DNA from: a virus
Reading direction: 5' to 3' (one strand)
DNA: 21,086 bases
Virus record (IMG/VR): IMGVR_UViG_3300025669_002485
Coordinates: 1 to 21,086 of that record
The notes beneath the pieces are model-generated. The model did no database searches. It was not told the origin of the DNA and saw only the letters and a list, made by a program, of their open reading frames with translations. This document shows positions 6,617 to 14,384 of this stretch, in pieces (positions within the stretch are counted from its first letter, which is position 1; every line of letters begins with the position of its first letter). The position numbers were made by a program, and so were the translations under genes.

Positions 6617-9499
6617 ATGTCATACGAACTTACTGACCTTCCACAGTCTGCAAATGTCCAGGCTTTCTGGAAATTTGAAGAAGCAAGTGGAATTATCTAT
6701 GATGAAACTACCAATGATAATGATGGTAGTTATAATGGAGCATTGTATCAACAGACTGGCAAAGTAGATTATGGTCTGGGATTGGATGGAGATAATGATA
6801 AAGTTAGTGTTAATGATAGTGCTAGTTTTGATGGAATTATTGCTAGTGGCAAAATTTCTATATCTATTTGGGTAAAATTTAATAATCTTACAGGGGGTCG
6901 TTTCGTTGATAAACGAGATGATGGTAATAATAAGAGGCAATGGGGTTTTGGTTATGATGCAACAAATGTAAATTTTATCACAAATGATGATGGAACTGCT
7001 GGTGGTTGGCTTGGGGTTTCTTTTCCATTATCTGGTAACATTACTACTGGTGTTTGGTATAATATTATGGGAGTTAATGATGGAACTAATGTAAAACTAT
7101 ATCTTAATGGTATTGAAAAGGGCACTGATACAGGAAATGCTACTATTTTTGATGGTAATGCCCCTATTGGAATTGGTGCTTATATTGGTGATGGAAGTGA
7201 AAATTCTAGTAATTTGAATGCCACAATAGATGAAGCAATAATTTGGGATAAAGATTTAACTCCTACTGAAGTTGAAGATGTATATAAACTTGGAAATGCA
7301 GAATGTTTGGAAGATACTCTTACTCTATCTGATGAGGTTAAGATTAGTCTTCGTCCTGAAAGAGAGGAATTGTCCGATACTATTAACTTATCAGATGAAA
7401 TACATGTTGCTAGATTATTTTATGCTGATGATTTGGAAGACACTATAAATTTATCTGACGAGATTGATGTTGAAACCTCTAAAAATTTAAAAGATACTAT
7501 AACTTTAAGTGACGATTTACATCTTGAAGTTATTGAACGTCCAGACATTGACAATGACTTTAGAAGTTGTATTGAAGTATTAGAAGATATAGATAATAAA
7601 TTTAATTCGGTTATCGAAGTTAGAAATGATAATATGAATGTGTTTAATAGTGTATTTGGTGTAAGAACTGACATTGGAGGTTATAACGACCTTAGAACAG
7701 AATTATTAGTAAGACATGACATCTTAAATGACTTTAGGACATTAGCCAAAGCACCAACAACTACTCCTTCTGTTCCAACTGGATTTGAAGGAAAAGATTG
7801 GGAAACCCCTGCTTCGGTGGCTTTTCAATCTAAAGGAAAAGAATACATTAAAGTTTATTTTGATAGTGTAGAACAAACAAATGTAGATATAGATACTATT
7901 ACTATAAATAAAATTTTAGATGGTGCTCATACTGCTACTTTTGTATTAGGAAAAGCTTATGACAGTGGAAAACCTGATATGGAATCTGTAGTAGAGATTA
8001 AATATGATGATAAATTACTTTATAAAGGTTACATTGTTCAAATAATGCCTACAGATGAACCTGATACTATTAAAATTAATTGTCAAGATAAATTTTGGAA
8101 ACAGAATAAAACTAGACATGATTTTTCAGTGGGTCATCCTCCAAGAGAAATAGGGGAAAGGACTTTCTATGAAACTATTAAAGAAGCATTGTTTTCAAAA
8201 TTTGGATGGGCTGTTGACATAGGCAATTTCACTCCACAAAACATAGACTTAAATGATACCCAAGAATCTAATGCTATTACCCAATTAATTAATGAAAGTG
8301 GTAATTATTCTTGGTATTATGATGAGAACGGAAATAAGAAGTTATGGAGAGCAGGAGAAGGTAGTATAATTAATTTACAACGACAGGAATTAAATACTAA
8401 TATTAATCTTTATCATGTATTGCGTCATAATTTAACTGACGATGTTTCTAATATAATTAACAAATACAAAGTAGTTATGGGAGATAAAGTTGAAAAGAAC
8501 ATTGATTACATAGCCAATGAAGGTTCTATTGAACATATGGCAATTCAATCCCAATCTATTCATGAAAAGGTTTATCCTGCTTGGAGTAATGATGATTATA
8601 CTAAATATGCAAAAAACACTGTTTCTGAATTTGGTATGGATAATGTAAAAAAAGTAGATGAAGAAATAGCAAAAGAAGCTTATACTAAATATTCATTTAA
8701 AAGTCTTAGAGGAGTTAATGAAGAATGGGATGACATTTATCCTCCTTACATAGTAATATCTGTGCCAAGAGGAAGATTTCTTGGTGGATATTTTATAACT
8801 ATAAAAGATTATAAAAAACGTGGAGAAGTGGTTGGTTTTAAGGATGAAGAAATCTTAACAGAGGGATTTACTATAGATTATGAAAACGAAACTGTAACTC
8901 TTGATGAGCAAGCTTATATAATACTATATAAGACAAGCAAGAAAGTAGACCCTAGTTATATGACAAAGCCTACAATTAAAGTTCATTTATGGAAAGTTAA
9001 ACGTTGGGAATGGGAAGAGGAAATGTCAGGTGAAGAAGAATATGAAAGTCCATTAATTTTTAATACTACTAAAATGTGTGATTATCCTGAAACTATTATG
9101 CAAACTTTAAGTCTTTCTAATTTAACAGTTCAGGAAGGTGGTCAATATACTAAACCAGGATACTGGGGAAGAGATGATGATGGAGATTTGGTATATTTTC
9201 CTGAAGAATTAGTAGTAATTCCTTCTTGGAATGATACTGAATTTGCTAAGGATTATGCTAATTATCTATTAAGTCAGACTTGTAACAAAAAGACCACTGG
9301 AAATATTAATTTGACTTTAGATACGATTTGCCATTACCATATTGACCTCTCCAAACGAATAAACATTACAGGAGTTACTGAAGAGGCACTGAATATAGAT
9401 TCGATGAATTTCAATATCGGTAGCTGGCTTGTTACTCTTAATCTTAAAAATGGTCGGGAATATAAAAGGCAAACCAGCATCCCGTATCGAGGAGAATAA
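6617..9499 (+). CDS. LamG-lectin / tandem-repeat / tail hub fusion protein
   Basis: A 960-residue three-part protein. Residues 10-226 match a concanavalin/LamG-like sandwich (Laminin_G_3 type): ALYQQTGKVDYGLGLDGDND, then ISIWVKF, a GVWYNIMGVNDGTNVKLYLNG stretch (in part) and a closing IDEAIIWDKDLTPTEV. Residues 231-379 hold two families of short repeats, listed separately. After a Thr/Pro linker (381-389), residues 395 to about 900 look like a gp27/GPD-type tail hub, with the strand run TINKILDGAHTATFVLG, a VEIKYDDKLLYKGYIV strand pair, a segment TFYETIKEAL, and NYSWYYDENGNKKLW. The hub would cap the tail tube, while the lectin would bind a host-surface or virion glycan. Carrying a lectin at the N-terminus of the hub is unusual, since receptor binding is generally placed at the C-terminus or in a separate fibre. 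The ribosome binding site is weak (AAAGAGAA). Confidence 0.82.
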   Translation: MSYELTDLPQSANVQAFWKFEEASGIIYDETTNDNDGSYNGALYQQTGKVDYGLGLDGDNDKVSVNDSASFDGIIASGKISISIWVKFNNLTGGRFVDKRDDGNNKRQWGFGYDATNVNFITNDDGTAGGWLGVSFPLSGNITTGVWYNIMGVNDGTNVKLYLNGIEKGTDTGNATIFDGNAPIGIGAYIGDGSENSSNLNATIDEAIIWDKDLTPTEVEDVYKLGNAECLEDTLTLSDEVKISLRPEREELSDTINLSDEIHVARLFYADDLEDTINLSDEIDVETSKNLKDTITLSDDLHLEVIERPDIDNDFRSCIEVLEDIDNKFNSVIEVRNDNMNVFNSVFGVRTDIGGYNDLRTELLVRHDILNDFRTLAKAPTTTPSVPTGFEGKDWETPASVAFQSKGKEYIKVYFDSVEQTNVDIDTITINKILDGAHTATFVLGKAYDSGKPDMESVVEIKYDDKLLYKGYIVQIMPTDEPDTIKINCQDKFWKQNKTRHDFSVGHPPREIGERTFYETIKEALFSKFGWAVDIGNFTPQNIDLNDTQESNAITQLINESGNYSWYYDENGNKKLWRAGEGSIINLQRQELNTNINLYHVLRHNLTDDVSNIINKYKVVMGDKVEKNIDYIANEGSIEHMAIQSQSIHEKVYPAWSNDDYTKYAKNTVSEFGMDNVKKVDEEIAKEAYTKYSFKSLRGVNEEWDDIYPPYIVISVPRGRFLGGYFITIKDYKKRGEVVGFKDEEILTEGFTIDYENETVTLDEQAYIILYKTSKKVDPSYMTKPTIKVHLWKVKRWEWEEEMSGEEEYESPLIFNTTKMCDYPETIMQTLSLSNLTVQEGGQYTKPGYWGRDDDGDLVYFPEELVVIPSWNDTEFAKDYANYLLSQTCNKKTTGNINLTLDTICHYHIDLSKRINITGVTEEALNIDSMNFNIGSWLVTLNLKNGREYKRQTSIPYRGE
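7307..7525 (+). repeat. Four tandem DT-LSDE protein repeats within the lectin/hub gene
   Basis: The encoded residues 231-303 contain four copies of a 13-residue unit: LEDTLTLSDEVKI, LSDTINLSDEIHV, LEDTINLSDEIDV and LKDTITLSDDLHL. They are spaced 18-21 residues apart. The consensus is L-x-D-T-I-x-L-S-D-E-I-x-V. They lie immediately after the LamG domain and read as short amphipathic beta units, perhaps a stalk between lectin and hub. The protein-level similarity is clear, while the DNA copies have diverged, so this is not a recent duplication. Confidence 0.9.
7541..7753 (+). repeat. Five 14-residue DI-NDF repeats within the lectin/hub gene
   Basis: Residues 309-379 of the lectin/hub protein carry a second, different repeat set: PDIDNDFRSCIEVL, EDIDNKFNSVIEVR, NDNMNVFNSVFGVR, a two-residue-longer copy TDIGGYNDLRTELLVR, and a terminal HDILNDFRTLAKA. 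The period is 14 residues and the consensus is x-D-I-x-N-x-F-x-S-x-I-E-V-R. They follow directly after the LSDE repeats and precede a Thr/Pro linker into the hub domain. They look like a spacer whose copy number can change, and their DNA has also diverged between copies. Confidence 0.88.
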
Positions 9500-9502
9500 A
9501 TT

Positions 9503-10234
9503 ATGTCCGAAAAAAGTTTAAATGACCGTATAGCCCAACTGGAAGATAAAATAAAAAATCTGGCTTCTCAGTTATCAATGGTGCACAAGAGCGTTAAGGG
9601 AAAAGGAAATTACGTTAAGCCCTATTCTAAAGTAAGTCCTCCACCTTTGAGAAGCACTTATAAATCAGTAGGACGATTAGGGGGAGGATTATCTGCTAGA
9701 TATGCAGGAGGAGTTCTTTGGAATGATGCAGAGACAAAAGATATTAAATGGTTTAGTCAACCTGAAACACCAACTAAAGGTTATAACAAACATGGTCATT
9801 CTCGTTATGCAGGAGGAGCTTTACCTATTAATACTTTAGAATTAGTAGAATATAAAACTAACGATGCAGGAGAGATTATAGATAAAGATGAAAAGGCATT
9901 AAATAAACATTGTCAGAGTTTTTGGACAAAAGAACCCGAAATTGCTAAATCAGATGTAGAAGGTTATGAAGATGTGGAAAAGATTGGAAATTTTTTAGTT
10001 GAATTTGACCCAGAGACTGGAACATGGCAAACATTAATAGATGTTCAAAGAACTTATATAGTGCGAAGAAATGCGGATGGAACTATTAAAACAGACCTAA
10101 GTGTAAATAAAATGAAATCTCCTTTAAATGATAAGGATGAAATAGATACTCATGTTAATCAGAATATGGTATGGGACACAAATAATCTAATATGGAGATT
10201 TTATGCAGTTTGGAGACCTTATGTTGCTCCATAA
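9503..10234 (+). CDS. Tail appendage protein with N-terminal coiled coil and RYAGG repeats
   Basis: Unrecognised 243-residue protein. Residues 5-28 form a classical heptad pattern (LNDRIAQLEDKIKNLASQL), probably a trimerising coiled coil. A flexible Pro/Ser/Gly region follows. Two copies of a short motif, ARYAGG at 65-70 and SRYAGG at 100-105, are each followed by a hydrophobic turn. The C-terminal half is soluble and Asp/Lys-rich, with no catalytic signature. The start has a good GAGGAG ribosome binding site four nt after the hub gene stop. Its place right behind the hub suggests a tail-tip or fibre-like structural protein. That is inference from context and the coiled coil, since no family was recognised. 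Confidence 0.83.
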   Translation: MSEKSLNDRIAQLEDKIKNLASQLSMVHKSVKGKGNYVKPYSKVSPPPLRSTYKSVGRLGGGLSARYAGGVLWNDAETKDIKWFSQPETPTKGYNKHGHSRYAGGALPINTLELVEYKTNDAGEIIDKDEKALNKHCQSFWTKEPEIAKSDVEGYEDVEKIGNFLVEFDPETGTWQTLIDVQRTYIVRRNADGTIKTDLSVNKMKSPLNDKDEIDTHVNQNMVWDTNNLIWRFYAVWRPYVAP

Positions 10235-10251
10235 TATAAAGAGGAAATAAG

Positions 10252-11325
10252 ATGGCTTGGTTAATAAATCCTGATGAATTGGCTAATAAACCTACTTATG
10301 GAAGAATATTAGTAGAAGCTATAAGAGCAATCAATGAAAGACAAAAAGCATGGGGTCGGGTTCAGTCAGTATTTTATAAATATGGTTTAGTAAAAACAAG
10401 TCTTGGAACTCCTGATGGTGGAATAAATATCCCTGCTTTAGATGCTCTTGATAATAGTCTTATGTGTGCTGAACAAATTCGTCAACTCAGAGACATTATA
10501 AAAAATTTAGCTGATGACATTTGGATTCCTGATGAATTTGATGATGATAATAATCCTAAAAAATATAATTGGATAGATGAAAATCCAGATAATTTGTATT
10601 ATAGAACTTTTGGAGATGGTTATACTTGGAAAGTTGCTAATATTAATAATGAATCTTTTTATGATATAACAATAAAAGAAATTTTAAAATGTATAGAAAA
10701 ACTTGATTGGATAGTTATTTATAAAGATAACGATTTTAGTTGGGGAGGTAATAAATATGTTTACATTAGTCGTTATCCCACAATTCCTCCAATTACTCCT
10801 ACAGAAGTTTGGCAAGCTTGTTTATCGGATACTCCTACATTTTGGAGAAATTATTTAGATGAATTTGGACTAGGAACAAACTTAGAAGAAATTACTGATG
10901 CTGACGCTAAAGCTTATATAATAAGGTATTATTTGCATTTTCCTACTTATATACCAGAAGACCCCCTTCTCCAAGTGAAACTTAATGGTAAATTTGGTAA
11001 TTATCGTGAGAATAAAGAAGTTCTTCAATTTTACAAAGGAACTTGGACAGGAACGGGTTCTCCTCCTTGGAATGCAGGAACTTCTCTTCTTTATGAATTT
11101 TCTCCAATTTCAGGAGGTTCTCATAAAATCTTTGATTTAGACTCTTCGGTTGTAAGTTCTGATGGTAATATAAGAATTTTTATAAAAATAAAAGCTGATG
11201 AAATACAACCTCTTGTTGATTGGGATGTTATACCTCCTGTTAATTGGGAAGCTGTAATAATATCTCAAGACCCTACTTTAATGATTAAAAGTCAGTGGGT
11301 TTATCCAGGAGAAATAATAGTTTAA
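10252..11325 (+). CDS. Hypothetical virion protein, last gene of the tail operon
   Basis: Unrecognised 357-residue protein. The first 95 residues are mostly helical (RILVEAIRAINERQKAWG near 18-35, then IRQLRDIIKNLADDIW near 76-91). The remainder is rich in Trp, Tyr, Pro and Asp and looks like a beta-rich surface domain, with FGDGYTWKV and a Gly/Ser/Pro turn region around GTWTGTGSPPWNAG. No enzyme motif, signal peptide or membrane segment is visible. A purine-rich AGAGGAAA ribosome binding site supports the start, 17 nt after the previous gene. It ends just before the strong terminator, closing the tail operon. A tail-tip or appendage role is inferred from position. Confidence 0.82.
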   Translation: MAWLINPDELANKPTYGRILVEAIRAINERQKAWGRVQSVFYKYGLVKTSLGTPDGGINIPALDALDNSLMCAEQIRQLRDIIKNLADDIWIPDEFDDDNNPKKYNWIDENPDNLYYRTFGDGYTWKVANINNESFYDITIKEILKCIEKLDWIVIYKDNDFSWGGNKYVYISRYPTIPPITPTEVWQACLSDTPTFWRNYLDEFGLGTNLEEITDADAKAYIIRYYLHFPTYIPEDPLLQVKLNGKFGNYRENKEVLQFYKGTWTGTGSPPWNAGTSLLYEFSPISGGSHKIFDLDSSVVSSDGNIRIFIKIKADEIQPLVDWDVIPPVNWEAVIISQDPTLMIKSQWVYPGEIIV

Positions 11326-11345
11326 AAAAATAATACAAAAAAATT

Positions 11346-11376
11346 AGCGGTCTTTAATTTAGACCGCTTTTTCTTT
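11346..11376 (+). terminator. Bidirectional rho-independent terminator between convergent operons
   Basis: A perfect 8-bp inverted repeat, AGCGGTCT (11346-11353) and AGACCGCT (11361-11368), encloses a seven-nt loop and is followed by TTTTCTTTT on the + strand. On the minus strand the same stem is followed by the complement of the A-run at 11337-11343, giving a run of seven T. It lies 21 nt after the last + gene and 23 nt beyond the stop of the last minus-strand gene. It can therefore end both transcripts. Confidence 0.92.
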
Positions 11377-11391
11377 TATCTTCCTTCTTTT

Positions 11392-12096
11392 TTAATTTTC
11401 TCTTATCCTCCATAACATTCTTATAAACCGCAAAGTATCCCTAAAAGGATGTATCTTACTCTTTCTTCCTTTTTCATAAATACACTTGATTGGCACACTT
11501 GTAATTTCTCCTCCTGACTTTCCTACTCTAATTAACATTTCACTTTCCCACTCAAATCTATCACTTCTAAATTGTAATTCAAACACACTTTTATGCACTA
11601 ATCTAAATCCGCACTGGGTATCAGGAATATTACGACCAGCCAAAATACTGATAATTTTACTCATAAACTTATTGGTTAATCGTCTAATTAAAGGCATTCC
11701 TACAGGGTTATGGAAACGATTTCCTACTATTATTTTAGCTTGAGGTCGTTGTTTAAGTGTTTCTATAAATTTGGGAATATCTCTAATATCGTTTTGTCCG
11801 TCACTGTCAAAAAATAAAACATAGTCCGTTTCTAATCCATTATAATATTTCTTAGTAGCTGTAGCGTAAAAAGCTCCTTGACGCATTGCAAACCCTTTAC
11901 CCATGTTGTTTGTGTATGAAATAAGGTTAAAATTAGTCCACTTTTGAACTGTTTTTAAATAAGTAAGAGAATTATCAGTTGAACCATCATTTACTATAAT
12001 ATACTTATAACCACTTCTCCATAATCTTCCACATAAATCTACAATGTGTTTTTCTTCATTAAATACAGGACTAATAATTACAATTTTAAAATTCAT
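11392..12096 (-). CDS. GT2 family glycosyltransferase, polyprenyl-phosphate sugar transferase-like
   Basis: A 234-residue single-domain GT-A enzyme that should move a sugar from a nucleotide donor. It resembles the dolichyl/polyprenyl-phosphate mannosyl or glucosyl transferase branch of GT2. Visible motifs: PVFNEE (10-15), VNDGSTDNS (35-43), GKGFAMRQGA (66-75), DSDGQND metal-binding motif (97-103), GNRF (125-128) and DTQCGFR (159-165). There are no C-terminal membrane helices, so it would be soluble or peripherally bound, unlike GtrB-type enzymes. The start overlaps the preceding gene's stop by one nt (TAATG), with AGGAG seven nt upstream inside that gene. It is the last gene of the minus-strand operon. 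Acceptor and sugar cannot be read from the sequence. Confidence 0.93.
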   Translation of the reverse strand: MNFKIVIISPVFNEEKHIVDLCGRLWRSGYKYIIVNDGSTDNSLTYLKTVQKWTNFNLISYTNNMGKGFAMRQGAFYATATKKYYNGLETDYVLFFDSDGQNDIRDIPKFIETLKQRPQAKIIVGNRFHNPVGMPLIRRLTNKFMSKIISILAGRNIPDTQCGFRLVHKSVFELQFRSDRFEWESEMLIRVGKSGGEITSVPIKCIYEKGRKSKIHPFRDTLRFIRMLWRIREN

Positions 12097-12818
12097 TATA
12101 ATACTCCTAATTCCTCTAAATCCTCTTTCATTAAAACTTTAATGTTCTTATTTGGGTATAATTTTCTAAATTGTCTAAACTTCTTTTTTGCTATATCTCT
12201 CCAATATCCTTTAATTTCAATGTAAGTATCAAACTCTGGCAAATAGAAATCAGGACGATAAGTCATTTCATCCAAGTCAAATGCCTTGGGTTCGTATAAC
12301 CACTTTATTTTATTACAATCCAAAAAGAAAGCAAATTTAATTTCGTAAGAAGACCTCATCCAAATTCCTTTATAATAATCTCCTTTTCCTCTACCTATAT
12401 GTTTATTATTATATATTTTTCCATAAGCAGAACTTTTTTTCCCAGAATAATATTTAGAATTACAATTATGACATCTTTTAGCTCTACAAACTATTTCAAT
12501 TTTTATCCCTTTCTCTAAGCAATCTATACAATAATTTATTTCTCTATATTTTAATTTACCACTTTTAAAACAATATTTAACTGCACAACTTGGACATCTT
12601 CCCCCTCCATAAATTCCACTTTGCCAATTTATTTCCTCTCCACAGTCTGAGCAATAATAAGTCTTGGAACATCTACCATCTATTAGACCATGTTTATTTC
12701 CTTTCATTCTTTTACTATTAATTTTCCCATTACATTTTCTACATCTCCCCTGTCCATACAAAGCAGTTTGATAACAAACTTCATTATCACAACCTTCTTC
12801 TATACAATAATGTTTCAT
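12096..12818 (-). CDS. Zinc-finger array PD-(D/E)XK endonuclease, mobile-type
   Basis: A 240-residue protein with three Cys4 modules in a row (C5/C10/C26/C29; C56/C59/C75/C78; C97/C100/C116/C119). A C-terminal Vsr-like or PD-(D/E)XK nuclease core follows: E159 in SSYEIKFAF, then RPDFYLP with D190, and IEIKG with E201 and K203. Such zinc-finger nucleases occur as free-standing homing endonucleases in phages. The first Cys of each module follows Tyr or an aromatic pair, and the second pair is in a G/K-R-C-x2-C context. Modules one and two are separated by an H...DGR....YYC linker that also occurs in the HNH enzyme at 4235-4975. The gene is integrated by a 4-nt ATGA overlap upstream and a TAATG overlap downstream. 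This is tighter than expected for a recent insertion. A repair-type Vsr role is an alternative. Confidence 0.85.
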   Translation of the reverse strand: MKHYCIEEGCDNEVCYQTALYGQGRCRKCNGKINSKRMKGNKHGLIDGRCSKTYYCSDCGEEINWQSGIYGGGRCPSCAVKYCFKSGKLKYREINYCIDCLEKGIKIEIVCRAKRCHNCNSKYYSGKKSSAYGKIYNNKHIGRGKGDYYKGIWMRSSYEIKFAFFLDCNKIKWLYEPKAFDLDEMTYRPDFYLPEFDTYIEIKGYWRDIAKKKFRQFRKLYPNKNIKVLMKEDLEELGVL

Positions 12819-13285
12819 TTTACTTCTTCTACTATTTTTGCTTTTTCAATATCTTTTGGAGTAGTTTTAAATATGTTCTGGTCTTTTCTAATATCTCTAT
12901 TCACAACTGAGAAACATAAATTTATAAAACTACAACAATTAATAAATGCTGTAGCTTTACCTCTCCAATTCAAATAAGCATTATAAAGATATGCTAAATA
13001 AGAATATTTATCTCCCATTTGAGCTTCTGCACAATAAATAATCTTCTCTTTTTCTTCTTCTGTTAATCCATTTATTCTTAACAATTTAGTTTTATATAAA
13101 AATTTATTTGAGTATTTAGTAATTTTACTTTTTTTAATTCCGTTTCCTTTAGCCCCTATTGTAAATTTATCATTTATGATTAACTCTACATGGTTATAAT
13201 TACATTTTGAGACTTTACGAATTAGGAAACCTATAAAATCGAAGTAATAACATACTAAAAGAATATCACAAGATTGTAGGGTCAT
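12815..13285 (-). CDS. Permuted papain-like (YiiX/NlpC-P60 type) cysteine hydrolase
   Basis: A 156-residue protein resembling the circularly permuted papain-like amidases (YiiX/YaeF, C92 type). These carry the catalytic His before the Cys. Here the N-terminal strand with CDILLV is followed by NHVELII (H32), and the Cys lies in NCCSFINLC (C117 or C118). The family commonly has Glu or Gln after Cys-Ser, and here it is Phe. That may alter activity. It has no signal peptide. Family members act on peptide or lipid-linked amide bonds. In a phage, lysis, DNA-entry or host-surface roles are possible but unproved. The gene overlaps its neighbours by ATGA on both sides, with AGGAA before the start, so it is part of the glycan operon. 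Confidence in the fold is moderate. Confidence 0.65.
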   Translation of the reverse strand: MTLQSCDILLVCYYFDFIGFLIRKVSKCNYNHVELIINDKFTIGAKGNGIKKSKITKYSNKFLYKTKLLRINGLTEEEKEKIIYCAEAQMGDKYSYLAYLYNAYLNWRGKATAFINCCSFINLCFSVVNRDIRKDQNIFKTTPKDIEKAKIVEEVK

Positions 13286-13596
13286 TTTAATATTCCTAAT
13301 ACTATTATATGAAAACTTTGGTCATATACCAAATTTAACCACATAGGCAAAGATTTGTTTTTAGGATTTATTAAGTTAGGATAAATCTTCTTTCCAATTC
13401 CAAAATAGTCAATTATAAAGTGAGTTATGAAAACTATTGCAAGTTTATTAATTTCCCAATGTGAGAATAACCAAATCCCAAAAGTATATAATAAACAATG
13501 TAATATCATAGAAAAAATTGATTGTATTTTAGTTCTTGCCAACCAGTCATTTTGTAAAAGAAAATCACCAAATAAATGCCCTGCTAATAAATTCAT
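13282..13596 (-). CDS. DUF3307 integral membrane protein
   Basis: A 104-residue hydrophobic protein matching DUF3307, a small membrane family common in phages, plasmids and bacteria, with no known function. The conserved pattern is present: H7 and GDFLLQ (10-15), W18, K23, HCLLYT (33-38), HFIIDY (59-64) and the late DQSFH (92-96). Hydrophobic stretches at about 28-44, 51-65 and 88-103 suggest three helices. The reiterated His and Asp residues hint at a metal- or proton-binding site in the membrane. AAGGAG lies about ten nt before the start. It overlaps both neighbours by ATGA. Placement next to a papain-like hydrolase and glycan enzymes suggests an envelope-linked job. Confidence 0.85.
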   Translation of the reverse strand: MNLLAGHLFGDFLLQNDWLARTKIQSIFSMILHCLLYTFGIWLFSHWEINKLAIVFITHFIIDYFGIGKKIYPNLINPKNKSLPMWLNLVYDQSFHIIVLGILK

Positions 13597-14324
13597 TGTA
13601 ATTTCTCCTTTATGTATTCTCTCAACTCATTTTGGTCATAAGTATGTTTGTCTAGCATTTTAAAGAAAGTAGAATAATCTATTTTAGGAAAGGTAGGGAT
13701 GCGACTGTCAGGTGAAACATTGTATATGCGAATTTTCTTTTCATTTTTATAGACGGAAAAATCTTTTTTTGCACGGTCTTTTGCATTATAGTAATTTATC
13801 TTGCCCGTGCCCCGATGGGTTAATTCCTCCTGATAAAAATGTGTGAGATACTTCTTCCCACTTTTATCTACTATTCTAGCTTGTTCAATAGCTCGTAAAT
13901 CAGATTTATCATAACCCTTTTTTCTGGCTTCTCCATAATCAAATCCGAGCAGGAAGCAAATGCCAGAATCTAATATATGTATTCCCAAAGATAAACTGAA
14001 AATTCCTACCAAACTTGATTTATAACACCCTTTCCTAACATCTCTATTATACTTGCTAGTGCCTTGTAAGAAAATAGTATTAGGAAGTTTACCTTCTTTG
14101 AAGCGATGAGTTTTACCGATTATCAGGGGTAATTTGGCTAATTCTTCTCTCTGTTGGTCGTAGAAAGTGCGGTCTACATAGCATAATATCGTGGAATCAA
14201 AGTAATTGAAGCTGTAGTTTAAGCCTATTGTAAACCTTCCCTTTAGCTTATCCCAAAGTCCCATAGAGAGTGCAGGTTTAATGCTTGAGCCTCCACCTAT
14301 TATGATAAGTTGATTTGGGTTCAT
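13593..14324 (-). CDS. DUF115-like glycosyltransferase-fold protein
   Basis: A 243-residue protein resembling DUF115/MptE-like and sialyltransferase-like (GT42 type) folds. Features are a Gly-rich nucleotide loop IIGGGSS (8-14), GLNYSFNYF at 34-42, YVDRTFYDQ at 49-57, and the C-terminal SGICFLLGFDYGE at 120-132. The last matches the typical strand ending in LLGFD of these families. It would bind a nucleotide or nucleotide-sugar and transfer a sugar or pyrophosphoryl group. DUF115 proteins are recurrent in phages and in flagellin or surface glycosylation loci. The start uses AGGAA ten nt upstream and comes after a 60-nt gap, the longest in the operon. It may therefore have somewhat independent translation. 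The fold call is moderate and the reaction is not established. Confidence 0.65.
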   Translation of the reverse strand: MNPNQLIIIGGGSSIKPALSMGLWDKLKGRFTIGLNYSFNYFDSTILCYVDRTFYDQQREELAKLPLIIGKTHRFKEGKLPNTIFLQGTSKYNRDVRKGCYKSSLVGIFSLSLGIHILDSGICFLLGFDYGEARKKGYDKSDLRAIEQARIVDKSGKKYLTHFYQEELTHRGTGKINYYNAKDRAKKDFSVYKNEKKIRIYNVSPDSRIPTFPKIDYSTFFKMLDKHTYDQNELREYIKEKLQ

Positions 14325-14384
14325 TTATTTATTGTTCCTATGTTTTAATTTGTTACTGTTTTAGTAATAAAATGGAATATAAGT

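Noticed and set aside
7307-7753. Repeat region considered as a CRISPR array or a diversity-generating variable region
   Set aside because: The repeats are in-frame protein repeats with diverged DNA, there are no uniform direct repeats with spacers, and no reverse transcriptase or template repeat is seen in the window.
12096-12818. Zinc-finger PD-(D/E)XK protein considered as a restriction enzyme
   Set aside because: No partner DNA methyltransferase of the restriction type lies beside it. The nearby methyltransferases look like small-molecule enzymes, and the modular zinc fingers match mobile endonucleases better.
14353-14367. Small inverted repeat TTACT/AGTAA in the 60-nt gap, considered as a terminator or operator
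   Set aside because: The stem is only five AT-rich base pairs and has no T-run, so it could easily arise by chance in such AT-rich sequence.
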